Assembly: GCF_037975245.1 (NCBI RefSeq)
Contig: NC_092576.1
Coordinates: 11,771,111-11,835,110, forward strand
Source: Apostichopus japonicus
Lineage: Eukaryota; Echinodermata; Holothuroidea; Aspidochirotida; Stichopodidae
Reading direction: 5' to 3'
Length of the DNA stretch: 64,000 nt
Shown piece by piece: positions 20,510-31,223 of this stretch (the stretch's first letter is position 1; the number at the start of each line of letters is the position of its first letter). Under the pieces are notes generated by a model. The model ran no database searches and was not told the origin of the DNA. It saw only the letters and a list, made by a program, of their open reading frames with translations. The position numbers and the translations under genes were made by a program.

Positions 20510-21345
20510 CAGGCAACAGACATAAACGAGGGAACGTTGAGTTTTATTGTGTGTATCACGCACGTTGTTTACCGTTTTAGAGAAGGGGCTCAATATAGTT
20601 ACGTACATGAAAACATACTGGGACACTCTATTCCTCATGTACGCTCTTTGGTCAATTACAAATGCATGGCATCACGTGAACCATAAACTTCTAAGTAATA
20701 CTAGAACATGAGTAAATGTCACTCGGACACCTCCATAGTCAATGTATATTGTTTTGATCAAGCATTTCGGACAATTCGCTTGCTTTGTAGTCTGAGAGTA
20801 AGCGAGTTGCACAATAATGTATGTCAAAGAGCATTTGTGGAAGAAAAGATAATGGCAGACAACAATACATAAACAACAACAATACAGACACCAACAACAA
20901 ACAAGCCCACACAGAAGAAAAAAACATGCAGCACTGATCCATATATGGATCGAATTTCCTGTGAATTATAATGCAAATCCGCAGACCAATCCAAGGTTTC
21001 TAGAAGATTGGAAAACAATTGATGGAATTTTCCGTCCATTTCAGTTTTATTATTGAAGTAGTACGAACCAGGCTATCAAAATTACTGACTCCTTAATTCT
21101 TAAAAGACCGCTCCTACTTAATATGCATAAATGAAAGTTAAAAGAATACTTTGAAAATATATCTGACATTGTGACATGATTGGACGTCTACATGTTAACT
21201 TGTATGACGATGACGCGGTGTTTGGGACGGGGTTCAAAATCATATCACATCACAGTTACTATACCAACCATGAGTTCACTGTATCACCCAACTTGCTTGA
21301 AAAGAGAAAGTACAAGTCCAACTGGGGTAGTTTGAAACACATGTA
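20510..21345. other. Noncoding upstream of DIABLO
   Basis: No exon was recognised. Minus-strand frames at 20739-21039 are hydrophobic but show no family motif, flanking splice sites or repeats. Confidence 0.45.
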
Positions 21346-21347
21346 GA

Positions 21348-21588
21348 CGGCGGGCCCGTAGCCAGCTTGTCAAATTTTGGATGGGCGGAGTATTTGGTTG
21401 GGGGTAGAATTTTTGTTTGAGGGAGGCATTTGCATGGATACACCAATTAGGTCCATAACGGTAACCATAGATTTGAAAAAAAAAGGAAACTTGGGGAGGG
21501 GGAGGCATAATCGAAATTTGAGGATATGCCCCAGAATTCCCCCCCCCCCTCCTCACCCAAGCCGCCCTGAAGCTACGAGCCCGCATGT
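21348..21588. mobile_element. GCGTAGCCAGG-type nonautonomous element, copy b
   Basis: The left end GGCGGGCCCGTAGCCAGC and the reverse complement of the right end GCGGGCTCGTAGCTTCAGG are imperfect inverted repeats. A poly-C run lies just inside the right end. The body has no match to coding families. Confidence 0.5.
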
Positions 21589-22339
21589 AGGTATAATCAA
21601 CTTGGAAAATCAACACAAAAAACTAACTTTTCTTTACATATTTGAATATGAAACTTGACTTATCAAGCTTGTGAACTACATTGTCGAATATTGATCGCAT
21701 CTCACTGTCAGCTTTCTGGGCAGATACAGTTGTCCACTATTTCCGAACCGTTTTAAGTTAAAAGATGACTCTGTGGACAGAATGTTAGCATAGACTAGAA
21801 AAGACAATCATTTGAATGCTAGTAAATGTTTGTATATATAGCTATATTAGCTTGAAAGTTATTCAGCAATATGCTAGTTCTTCGGAATGCTCCTTAGAGG
21901 CTAACCTAATGCATTATGACGTTGGTCCCACCCCCCCCCGCCCCCACCCGCCCCATTGCATCGGTTTAGTCACTAATAACTCAACCAAAAACAACTTGTT
22001 CTCTTAACTTCAAACACCGAGAACCCGTGGGTGACAGCCAAAAGCAATTTCGGTTAACAAATTTGAAACGAATAAGTGTAAACAGTCCATTTGATGCCGC
22101 CTCAAATAATAGGTACTGTACTTCTATCCTGTTGAGTTTTCTTTTGCATTATGTGGAACTGACCGAATGCATCTTTGTGTTAGACTAAGTAGTCCAGCCA
22201 ATGTAGTTGACGAGCCTCAGACTCTTAAAGGGTTAGTCCTCAAACATTACAAATGGTATGACAATACAACCCTGGACTGATAGCAGTGATTTTTGTTGGT
22301 AACTGCAGTTCATATCATCTCAACATTATACTAGTACGT

Positions 22340-22575
22340 GGAGTGTTAGCTCAGTGGTTAACGCCGGTGCCTTTCAATCATAAGGTTCCCGGTTCGAGTC
22401 ACTCCAAGATTAATGTATGTCGTCCAGTTACAGAGTTGTTGACAATTAACAATTCATAATCATGGACGTTAAATATGAATGTAAGAGACTGACTTCGGTC
22501 AGCTTGCGGCTTAGATAAGCCAATGAGGCTTCTTCGCGAGTTCCTGCTTGCAGGAGGTTCTAAAATACATACATA
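22340..22575 (+). mobile_element. tRNA-derived SINE, family 2, copy 1
   Basis: A tRNA-like head GGAGTGTTAGCTCAGTGG with a B-box-like GGTTCGAGTCA (22391-22401) is followed by a body including GACTTCGGTCAGCTTGCGGC. The tail is ATACATACATA. The body and tail recur in reverse orientation at 37893-38071. The anticodon arm is decayed, so this is not called a tRNA gene. Confidence 0.85.
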
Positions 22576-22576
22576 T

Positions 22577-22760
22577 ACAGGGGCGTATCCAGGATTTTTC
22601 AATCCGGGGGGCGCCAATTACTATCTAAGCGGAGCGCCACCATCGGTTGGCGCGCAGCGTACAAGAAAATTTCTGGTTTTTATACCCCCCAGATCACCGG
22701 AAATGACACTTCGCGGGCTTGAAAATGACCAACCAGATGTACACTTTTGCCTGAGAACCA
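22577..22760 (+). mobile_element. GCGTAGCCAGG-type element, copy c
   Basis: It begins CAGGGGCGTATCCAGGATTT and continues with a G-rich run and the family block AGCGTACAAGAAAATTT, then GGAAATGACACTTC. It matches 23833-24000. It begins immediately after the tail of SINE family 2, so it inserted there or abuts it. Confidence 0.65.
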
Positions 22761-23832
22761 AGTATTTCCCAATGTTTTTTTTTCCCATCCATAACCTTTT
22801 TGAAGATTGTCACCAGTCACACATCATGTTCGACCTCATCGCATCTCCTGTGGATCATTGCTTTTTGTAGGTGATTCTACGTCGCGGCCCACAATACCCG
22901 ACAGCTCCACTTTTGAAGGTTTTAAGCCCATTTTTTGTTCAGAATTACAAAATTCATATTTCTCGTGATTAAACTCACTTCAAAACATACCCATAATGTT
23001 GCCAAAATGTTCATCTGGACAACCAATATAGCAAAACCTCCTTGAACCCCTAACAGACTGGTCAAAATTGCACGAGTAGAGGGAAGTATGATGAAAAATG
23101 TTGGTCAGGAAATTTTCGAAAATTCAGACACAGTTAATTTATTGGTGAACAAATATTGAAACCTCCTATAACGGCTACTATAAAACTTCGTTGAAGGAAA
23201 TGAAAAATATACCAGATATTTCCGAAACCGAACACTACACACATAGGTCAAGGAGGCGGGGGGGGGGGGGGGCGGTGGCCTAACCAAATATCTCTTTCTG
23301 AAAATTCGGGCAATATGCTGAGAATTTTTCGGGCACCTATACTGAAAGAAAAATACATTGCAATGATGTAGCTAAAGGAAATGAATAGTTAAAAATTATC
23401 TCCTTGGTAATTAAAATATAGGCCTAGTTCTAAGCTTGGCCGACTAATTCGCCATTACTAATGTAAAAGAGAGTTTTGACATAATTGGACCTCCATGCTT
23501 TCTCTCCATCTACATAGGACAATTCGTTGTTTATATGAGCATCCCGCGGTAAACTTCGCAACTTTCAGTGACCGTACGGTACATGATGGCATGCGATGTA
23601 ATAACCGATGCTTAACATGTTGAACGCGCGCGGAGCGCGCGAAAATGTTGGTTATACTTTTCGGGCAAGTCGTTACAGCTCCCCAAATCAAATTGGGCTC
23701 CTTCGCCTTTGACTACACACATAGACAGTTTTGAGGCTGTTCTGCCTGGAACGCCATTTACATGCTCACTGATATGATGTGGTATCTGCTGTTTGCTTTA
23801 CAAATTCGAACAGGTGTGTAGCGAATAATTTG

Positions 23833-24060
23833 CCAAGGGAGGGGCGAAGCCTGTAGGCAAACTATCTAAGCGTAGCGCCACCACGAGTTGGCGCGAAGCG
23901 TACAAGAAAATTTTGGCCGAAAATGCCTCCCAGATCGCTGGAAATGACACTTCCCATGCCTTGTAAGTTGCATCTAAGCATTTCTATTTTGAATTTCCTA
24001 GCGATATCATAAAAAAATATGCTCGGGGGGGGGGGGGGGGGGCGGCGGTCGCCCCATTCC
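23833..24060 (+). mobile_element. GCGTAGCCAGG-type element, copy d
   Basis: The block from TTTGCCAAGGGAGGGGCGAAG through AAGCGTACAAGAAAATTT to TTGTAAGTTGCATCTAAGCA is the reverse complement of copy a at 2238-2570. It ends in a G run of about 18. The CAGGCGCG terminus is missing at the left. Confidence 0.7.
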
Positions 24061-24369
24061 CGAAGTGCGTCATGTTCCCCGACGACTCGGTCGAGCTCGA
24101 GACCAGCCACAGTTGGTTTCATAGCACAATTGTTTAAGGCGTCCATACACACACACGCGTTATGATAGACCATATATAGTATATATATATAGATACATTA
24201 GTGAGAGAGGAAAAATGGAAACGTCAAAAATGGAGTTGTCGGTGTAAGGGGGAAGGGGGAGGCGCACGCCCCTTCCGAAATCCTCGATCCGTCACTGGCT
24301 ACCCGGCCATGTGTATATAATAGGGTTCAGCGCTGTAATGATGTCACTGTTCCTCTTTCTCTTCCCGGT

Positions 24370-24540
24370 GTCTTGGCGCTTATCTTTTACTCCCTCCTTT
24401 TCTCCTTTTTCTCTCCTTCTTCTTTTTCTTTTGCCCACCTTCCTTCCTCTCCTCCTCCTCTTTTTTCTCCTCTTTTTGCCTTTTTTCCCCTCTTTTTTCC
24501 TTTTTTCTTCTCTTTTTTTTCTCTCCTCTTTTTCTTACCC
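24370..24540 (+). repeat. Long pyrimidine run
   Basis: About 170 nt are almost pure C and T on the plus strand, in imperfect CTTTT/CCTCC units, with polypurine opposite. Such tracts can form triplex DNA. Open frames through it on both strands are low-complexity artefacts. It ends at a GC-rich GGGGGGCGCGCGCCCCC palindrome and a CTGGATACGCGCCTG terminus of the G-rich element family. Confidence 0.85.
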
Positions 24541-24814
24541 GGGGGGCGCGCGCCCCCAACGCCCCCCTGGATACGCGCCTGAATATATACATAGTACGGT
24601 GTCTAAAAGTTATCGTTGTGTATGTACGTACATGCATCACACCGAGGTGAAATCAAAAATAGAGAGGACGGTATAGCACATCTATCTATCAATCTATGAA
24701 AAGTCTTAAAGCGATTCGTAGAATAGTCTAATTAAATAGTCACCAATACCAATTGCTTGCTTCAAATTGCTTCCCCACAGCTGTTAGTGTTTTCTCATTG
24801 TTGACCCATCACCA

Positions 24815-24840
24815 TGACGTCAGTCAGTTGCCATGGAGAT
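24815..24840 (+). promoter_or_regulatory. CRE plus RFX X-box-like pair
   Basis: A perfect CRE, TGACGTCA (24815-24822), lies four bases before GTTGCCATGGAGAT (24827-24840), which matches the RFX X-box consensus over most of its length. Both are known binding words for CREB/ATF and RFX factors. No adjacent gene start was recognised. Confidence 0.4.
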
Positions 24841-26059
24841 GAGCAGTCTTTATTTAATCAAATATAGGAAGGAACTGAAGTTGCCTCATATTTCCGTTTT
24901 CAATGGTAGAAGTAAAAAAAAAAAAAGAGTCCGTCGTCGGTTGGACACATCACAAAATGGGGAAAGGAAAATAAAAACGTATTAGTAATAAAATCAACGA
25001 CGTGAAGGCAATTTTAATGCGCGCTGCAGGAGAGGAATTAAAAGTGAAAAAAAGGAATTACCCTTTCTTCTTATTTTGTCCTTCTCATTTTCTCTCTTTC
25101 TTGCTATCTTGTGTCAGAAAACGTTTTCTTCGTAAAAAAAAGTCGAACAATATACAAAAGCTCACACAATATAGCGTATCCGTTACAGTGAAACAAAATT
25201 AATTTGGAAAATGCTAAAGTTCACTTTGATGTATATAATTCTGAGTCAGGCCGGTAATGTGTTCAATTCAGTTGAAAAAGAGTGACAAATCGGAGAGAGA
25301 AAGAAGAGATGTTGTTTTTGTATGAGAGGGACAAGGAGAAAGAGGGGTGGGGTGGGGGAGGGGTGGGAGTTGAGAATAAGAGAACCTGAGATTCAGAAAA
25401 TAGTGGAAAATTTGTATGAGATGTAAAAATTTTAAAAAATGACAAGAGTATAAGCAATTATCAGTCCTGTGGGTGGGGAGGGGGGTTGGGAGGGGATGAT
25501 CCGAAGAAATTGGGCGACGAGAAAATATTACCTTTCCCATATAGTCATGATGACTTGTGTGCCCCGGTGACAAAACTGCCCCACGGGCCCAAAATGGCTC
25601 TTGACATACAATGGTTATAACACATTTAGCAACAGATATGCAGACATGACAAACTACAAATTTTTTATAATTTTCAATCTCATGGATATTATTGAAGCGA
25701 TATATTTTGTGTTGTCCTTTAAAGATTTCAACCAGCAGCCTGCAAACCAGCATATAAATATGATATCATTATTATCAAATTGCTCTTAAAAAAGAAAATA
25801 TAGATATATATCTTTCGATTGATTTCAGCTGAAAATAATTCATTATTAATTTACTATAAATCTATCATAACACTTGCTAAACATTCAGTTCTTATTTACG
25901 GCTTGGCTTGCCTTTTAAAAGTGGTAATTCTTTAAAAAACAAATTGTCAGATTCAAAAGCACCAGGGGTGCACTCTGTACAATCATAACACTTGGGTTAT
26001 ACGCCCTCATTGACAGCTACACAAATCCAGTTTATACGCTTTCACAGTACACCAGTAGA

Positions 26060-26192
26060 ATCACTGTGGCCGAGTGGTAAGGACTTCGGTCTGTGACACA
26101 AGGTCCGGGGTTCGATTCTTTCCTTCGCCTGATGAGTCCCAAAAAGGACGAAACCGGTCTTGAAGTGGAATTTTTCAGGTGTGTTGATCTTG
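26060..26192 (+). mobile_element. tRNA-derived SINE, family 3, with ribozyme-like 3' part
   Basis: The tRNA-like head has A box TGGCCGAGTGG (26067-26077) and B box GGGTTCGATTC (26109-26118). It passes without a spacer into a hammerhead-like core at 26129-26159, then into a tail shared with the copy at 25845. No second full copy occurs in this window, so the ends are approximate. Confidence 0.75.
26120..26170 (+). ncRNA. Candidate type I hammerhead ribozyme
   Basis: All core bases of a hammerhead are present in order: CTGATGA (26129-26135), helix II GTCC/GGAC around loop CAAAAA (26136-26149), GAAA (26150-26153), and the cleavage triplet GTC (26157-26159). Helix I forms between 26123-26127 (CTTCG) and 26161-26165 (TGAAG): four Watson-Crick pairs plus one wobble. 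Helix III is only ACC/GGT with no loop, as in the palindromic helix III of dimeric hammerheads. Activity is inferred only from pattern; similar stem-loops followed by GAAAC occur in some SINE/LINE tails without catalysis. Confidence 0.6.
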
Positions 26193-26233
26193 ATTAATTT
26201 ACAATATATCTGTCATACCACTTGCTACACATC

Positions 26234-26260
26234 AATATATATATATATATATATATACAT

Positions 26261-26308
<48 letters not shown>

Positions 26309-26330
26309 GTATATATATATATATTCTTAC
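26234..26330. repeat. (TA)n microsatellite
   Basis: Imperfect TA dinucleotide run with interspersed CATA units. Its open frames (YIYIYI) are artefacts. Confidence 0.95.
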
Positions 26331-26609
26331 TCCCAATTCAACTTTGATTTGGACTCAAATATTGTAGCCCGGAGTACAGAAATATATATATATATAGATA
26401 TATATATAAATATATTTTACATTTTTCGGTGTTGTCTTGTTCAGTTGCAAAAAATGGGGCAATTTGTGTGCAAATTGTGACTGATAATATGAGAACTTGT
26501 AACCAGACCCGAAGCTATGAGTTTCCCTCTTCAAACTTCAGAAGTACCATCTTGATTTCTGACTCCATCCACTTCGACATTTTCAAATGGTGACTACACT
26601 TCGTATGTA

Positions 26610-26745
26610 TTACGGGGGCGTATCTTCTCGAGGATTTAAAACAAAAAACAAGGGAATACGAAGGGAGCGTGGGCCTGTGGTGGATGATGCCAACTCCCAT
26701 GTAGGGGGGGGGGGGAGGTATGGCGGTCCTCCGCAACAAAAAAAA
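26610..26745. mobile_element. GCGTAGCCAGG-type element fragment
   Basis: ACGGGGGCGTATCTTCTCG at the left and a G run with GGAGGTATGG at the right resemble the G-rich family's ends. CAACTCCCATGT before the G run also occurs at 33650, as CGACTCCCATGT, and inverted near 42319. Confidence 0.4.
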
Positions 26746-28082
26746 AATAAAAATTGACATGAAATGGCGCGTTCTGAGGCTTGCTTAATTAAGGATAAAT
26801 TAGGTCTGCAATGATGGGTCTACACTCAAAAATGCTCCAATTATTACTTCTTTCCTCTCTTTTTTTGCGAGGATTTGAAAAGGGGTAGGGTGGGGGGGGG
26901 GGAGTGTTCACCCCCAAGGGCCTAAACCCGCTTCTGTCTCAAACTGGAAAACGTTTGAGGAGTTCTTGTCATAATTCTATAAAATTATATTATGTATCAA
27001 CTTTCATAATGGGAATACTTAAGAGTTAATATCGATCCCAGCTTTCGTTAGTAACGGATAGACCTGTCAAGGGGCGGGGTTGTGGTGAGAGGGGGGGGGG
27101 ATAAGGTGGCCAGGTCCAATTAGGAGGGACCGATGCAAATATATGTAAACATAGTAATAATAATAATTTATTTTTATTTTCATAATATACTATTTGGTCA
27201 TTAGTATCTTTGCCTGAAAATATGCTAGAAAGTTAAAATAATGGTCACGCATGTGCATTGTAGCTGACACTCTCATCTCACCTTATGTAATTAATCCTCA
27301 TTGAAAAAAATTAATGTAACAATCTTCGATGTCTGGAAATGATTCGGAAATTCAGAACCAATAGGAATCGAAAAATAGAAAAATCCAAAATTGTTCGTAG
27401 GTGTGAGCATTCTAATTAATACCGACAACCTTAAATCAATAATGAAGACTCCCGATGGCGGTACCGGTAAGATAATTGTCCCAATGGCCGGCCGAACTGG
27501 GCTGGCTCTCAGTGGCCCACTGTATGTATATGATTATATCACTGTGCACGAACGACTAACGTTATTATTTTGAAAGAACGCCCTCACATTCAGTTTCGTT
27601 AGCGAAACGGTGAAAGTATAATTACTGCAAATATTGACAGATATAAACAATTAAGACAAACACCATTTTAAGCAAAACATCGAGCAAAATTCTTGAGGTA
27701 CTTTTTCATATACGAACAAGATAGGTGATTATTACATTTTTTTCAAGTTCTTAATAGTGTCATCATTCTTCAAGTTGCATACACTCTTTTGCGTTTTTGG
27801 TTTTGTTTGTAAATTTGGCCTCAAAACATACCGAGTTTACTCAAAATGATTATTGGGGGATATTTCAGTTTCAACTGTCTATGCTATACAGTCCATGTTT
27901 TACATTTATGAACAATATAGGATAAATATAGATTGTATCAAATACATTAAACAGTCATTATAGGGTATCGCTATCATATATGTGAGATTGAAACAGAGGA
28001 ACCAGAAATAAGTGGATTTATTTTTTGACAAGCTTTTAGGGGCCTTTATGACCCTTATCGTCTGCTCCTTATTGGGACCCAG

Positions 28083-28250
28083 AAGCGTAGCTAAACTTCG
28101 GCGTATGGGGCCCTTGCAGTGCATTTGTAGGTGGTCAGGCAGAACATTAAAAAAATACATTTTTCTGTCAATGTTTTGGGGAGGCCAGACGAATATGAGG
28201 TAGGGAATTGCCTCCCCCTCCCCCCTCCCCCCCCCTCGTGGATACGCCAA
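28083..28250 (+). mobile_element. GCGTAGCCAGG-type element fragment
   Basis: AAGCGTAGCTAAACTTCGG at the left and a C run followed by CGTGGATACGCCAATG at the right form imperfect inverted ends. The interior (GGGCCCTTGCAGTGCATTTG, ACATTTTTCTGTC) has no coding match. Confidence 0.5.
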
Positions 28251-28824
28251 TGAAAGATCTTCGGTGAACTCATGCCACCCATTGACAATCTCACAGCTTA
28301 CAGGTATAGGCCAATGGGACCAGTTTGAACTTTTGTGGACCCTTCATCATACTTCGTTACCCTCCAACCAAATGGAACAATCCTGAATTTGACTCGTTGT
28401 TGTTATTGTTATTGAAAGAATAACAGCTAATAAATTAGCTCTGGCGAAAAAAAAAACTTCGATGAGAATTGCTTTCAATTGCACATCATATTTCTATTTA
28501 CAGAACCGAAATAGGCTGGTATACAAAACCAAACAACGTTTGGTTAAAATTCCTATCTTTCTCATCTATTGAAACACGGGATTGATAGCCGCATTATATG
28601 TACATTCTGGTTGTAATAATTAGCAAATTAGTGTTAGCAGCTTTAGATCATTGGAGCTAGCTTTACAATGAAATAGCCATTGTAGTCTGCAGATGCAGTG
28701 CGTAATATAAGCGCCGTGGGTATAGTATATATACCATATGCATTTAATGCTCCAAAGCGTGAATATTGCTGACGTAGGTCAAAAACTTCAAACATATTTT
28801 CTAAAACATTACTCCTTATTTGTC

Positions 28825-28932
<108 letters not shown>

Positions 28933-28939
28933 ATAAAAT

Positions 28940-30670
28940 ACATAGTAACTTTGAGACAGACAAAGGAAGGCAATTTCATAATTAAGTATGTTACTAACGC
29001 CAAGCCTGAGAGCCTCGTCGCTACAAGACTTAGTGATCTACCAGCACTATAGTGCTCCCTCCCTACATGCGTCGTATATACCGTGTACGGCATATTAGAC
29101 TTGGATTAAAAGACTCGAAATAGCTCTCTCCCGTGAAATCAATCTTCTTATGTCTCTTCGTCATAAGGGCAACCGCGGCAGTTTGTAGGTAATGCCAATA
29201 TGTATAGTATAATACAGTGAACACACTGTACGTAACGAGCGATGAGCGACAGTGACACAGATTGCGCGCGAGGTGGAGAGAGAGTTACGTAAACCCTTCA
29301 CTTTAAGAAGCAAATGTTTCATAGCGATTTTTATTCCCAAGTAATTGACGAGTAGGCTTCATTTTCATTTCTATTTACTTTGGAGAAGAAAAAGGATTTA
29401 ATTTTTACCATAATACATATATAGCGTAGCTTGCTATATTATATTAGTGCGAGGAAATAACAAAAAAAATCCTTCAACTAGTGCATGTGATTATCTTCTT
29501 CAGTCATCTTCTTCTTGTTCTGTTATTATTGCTCTATTCAGTGAAAGCGAATCCTATTCAATCTTGAACTTCGGGACTGGACTGTGAAGATATAGACGGG
29601 GGAAAAAACAAGAAGAGTCGATCCCAAGAGGCAGGCTTGCCATGTTAAGTCCATCGGTATGCTAAGAATCTGACTGGGCTGAATATCTCACATACCCAGC
29701 GGCTAACCACTCTTCTCATTGGAAATGTGAGGTCATACTTTTACAGTCTCATCGATATCTGAGATATAGTGCTTGGTTTATTTTGCAGTCTTTCGTATAA
29801 AGATAAACCTATCCGAAAAATTATGGTGGATTGGAGTTTTGATGTTCTTGTTGTTGTTGTAACAGATCTCCATTGTTTGCGAAGCGATATGTAATGTTAC
29901 GGCATTTCGATTCAACATACCAAACAAAAAATATATATAGGATATATATTACTTCAGACCGATACGAATGACTGCAGTCACGGCGGAAAAGAGATCTCCA
30001 ACCACACGTGAAGAGAAATGAATTAACTAACTTCGTAAATGAGGGGAGCCATAAATTATAGGACGCGTCAGTGCTTTACATACACGTATATACATAGATA
30101 CACACGTACGTAGGCTCGATACGTACGTATAGGAGGCTATAAGCGGAGAACGGAGTAGACGTAGTATACACTGCGCCCATATCAACAGGAATCTTTTACA
30201 TTATCAGGGTGCGTGTATACGCGTGACAGCGCCAACGACGACCTGATAACTCTTCGCGCTTATATTTGCAACGATATTTTACGTTTGTAAATATGACGCG
30301 CTGAATACCTGGATCTTATACTGTGCGACCCTTCTTTTTGGTTTTGAAAAGTGTTTTTATTTCGCGCGCGATCTATTCCATCTTAACCTGTTTTTGTCTG
30401 TCACGCGGTCAGTACCTGGATGTTTCAACGACGAGCTACTGTCTCACCAAGTACAGCTAGCTACGTACGTACGTGTTCCATACATAATATTGAGATCCAA
30501 TCTTTAGGACTACTTAATGGGATCGCATTAATACCAGTTACAGATCGACACACTACATAAAGCTATACTGTGTTCCTAAAGTTGGACGTAATTACGAGAA
30601 AGGATGGGCACTTTGTGTTAAGGTTGTTGTGAATCAAATTGTTTTTAATAAGAAATAAAACGAAAACGTT
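28940..30670. other. Noncoding, upstream of the channel exon
   Basis: No coding exon was recognised. It includes short (ACGT)n tracts at about 30113-30135 and 30463-30475, and CG-containing segments that may belong to the 5' untranslated region or promoter of the channel gene. No TATA box or initiator was assigned. Confidence 0.45.
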
Positions 30671-30674
30671 TCCC

Positions 30675-30708
30675 ATGGATTGCGTGAATTGATCAATCAA
30701 TGGAGTAA
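30675..30708 (+). promoter_or_regulatory. Two micro-uORFs before the channel start
   Basis: ATG at 30675 opens a five-codon frame ending TGA (30690-30692), and ATG at 30700 opens a two-codon frame ending TAA (30706-30708). Both lie just upstream of the main ATG at 30713. If this stretch is in the mRNA leader they could lower translation of the channel. Confidence 0.5.
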
Positions 30709-30712
30709 TAAT

Positions 30713-31223
30713 ATGGCATCTAAAGGACCCGAATCAGTTACGCTAGAAGTTGGAGAAAATGACGCCTCTCGGAGCTCTTCCGATGGAGCCCGTAGAGACT
30801 CTGTCGCGTATGGGAAGACTTTCGAACATTTTCTAAACCCGAACTCATCTCGCATGAGATCATGGGAATCTTTTGTAATCCTTACCATAATTGTTGGTGT
30901 TCCTCTTGAGTTTTTTCAAGCTGCTTTCACTACGAAATGGGTACCTATATGGGTCTTAGTTTATCTCTTCGATTTGATATTTCTTGGGGATATAATCTTA
31001 CGATTCTACTTGGGATATATGAAGGACGGCATCCTCATCACAGATAAAGCTAAAATAAGAAGTCATTACCTTCGGAGGAAGTTTCCTATTGACGTTTTCA
31101 CTATTATACCAATTGATTTGGTTGTTCTATTCTGGTTAGGGACGCCTGGAATATTGCAGATTCTTGCTTTCTGTCGGTTACTTCCGAAAGTTGTCAGACT
31201 GCACCGGATTCCACCGTTCTTTG
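30713..31223 (+). CDS. Cyclic-nucleotide-gated-like cation channel, first coding exon (S1-S4)
   Basis: Start ATG 30713 has A at -3 and G at +4. A hydrophilic N-terminus of about 50 residues (MASKGPES...) is followed by S1 (ESFVILTIIVGVPLEFFQA), S2 (WVLVYLFDLIFLGDIILRFY), the family signature GYMKDGILITD and KIRSHYLRRKFPIDVFTIIP, S3 (IDLVVLFWLG), and an S4 with R/K every three residues (CRLLPKVVRLHRI). This matches voltage-sensor halves of the CNG/HCN/KCNH superfamily, closest to CNG-like. The exon ends in phase 1 at TTTG|GTAAGT. The pore, S6, C-linker and cyclic-nucleotide-binding domain are not seen and must lie in later exons. Confidence 0.85.

Larger units (their letters stand above)
25841..26234 (+). 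repeat. Direct repeats flanking SINE family 3
   Basis: A block starting ATTAATTTAC and including ATCATAACACTTGC at 25845-25886 recurs with changes at 26193-26234 (ATTAATTTAC ... ATACCACTTGCTACACATCA). The second copy follows the hammerhead-like sequence, so the first may be the tail of an adjacent, partly deleted unit of the same element. Confidence 0.65.

Noticed and set aside
20739-21039. Minus-strand hydrophobic ORFs as a DIABLO upstream exon
   Set aside because: Wrong phase and character. The 44-nt exon at 20374-20417 gives a presequence and fits the exon 2 phase.
22340-22413. Functional tRNA gene
   Set aside because: The A and B boxes are good, but the anticodon arm does not pair and a SINE body follows; a second copy confirms a SINE.
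24311-24676. 121-codon Phe/Leu/Ser-rich frame
   Set aside because: It is the translation of a pyrimidine run; no motif or splice support.
26060-26125. Functional tRNA gene
   Set aside because: The acceptor stem does not close and the sequence continues into the ribozyme-like body.
30680-30712. Channel start at 30680
   Set aside because: This would be a TTG codon; the first in-frame ATG with a good context is 30713.
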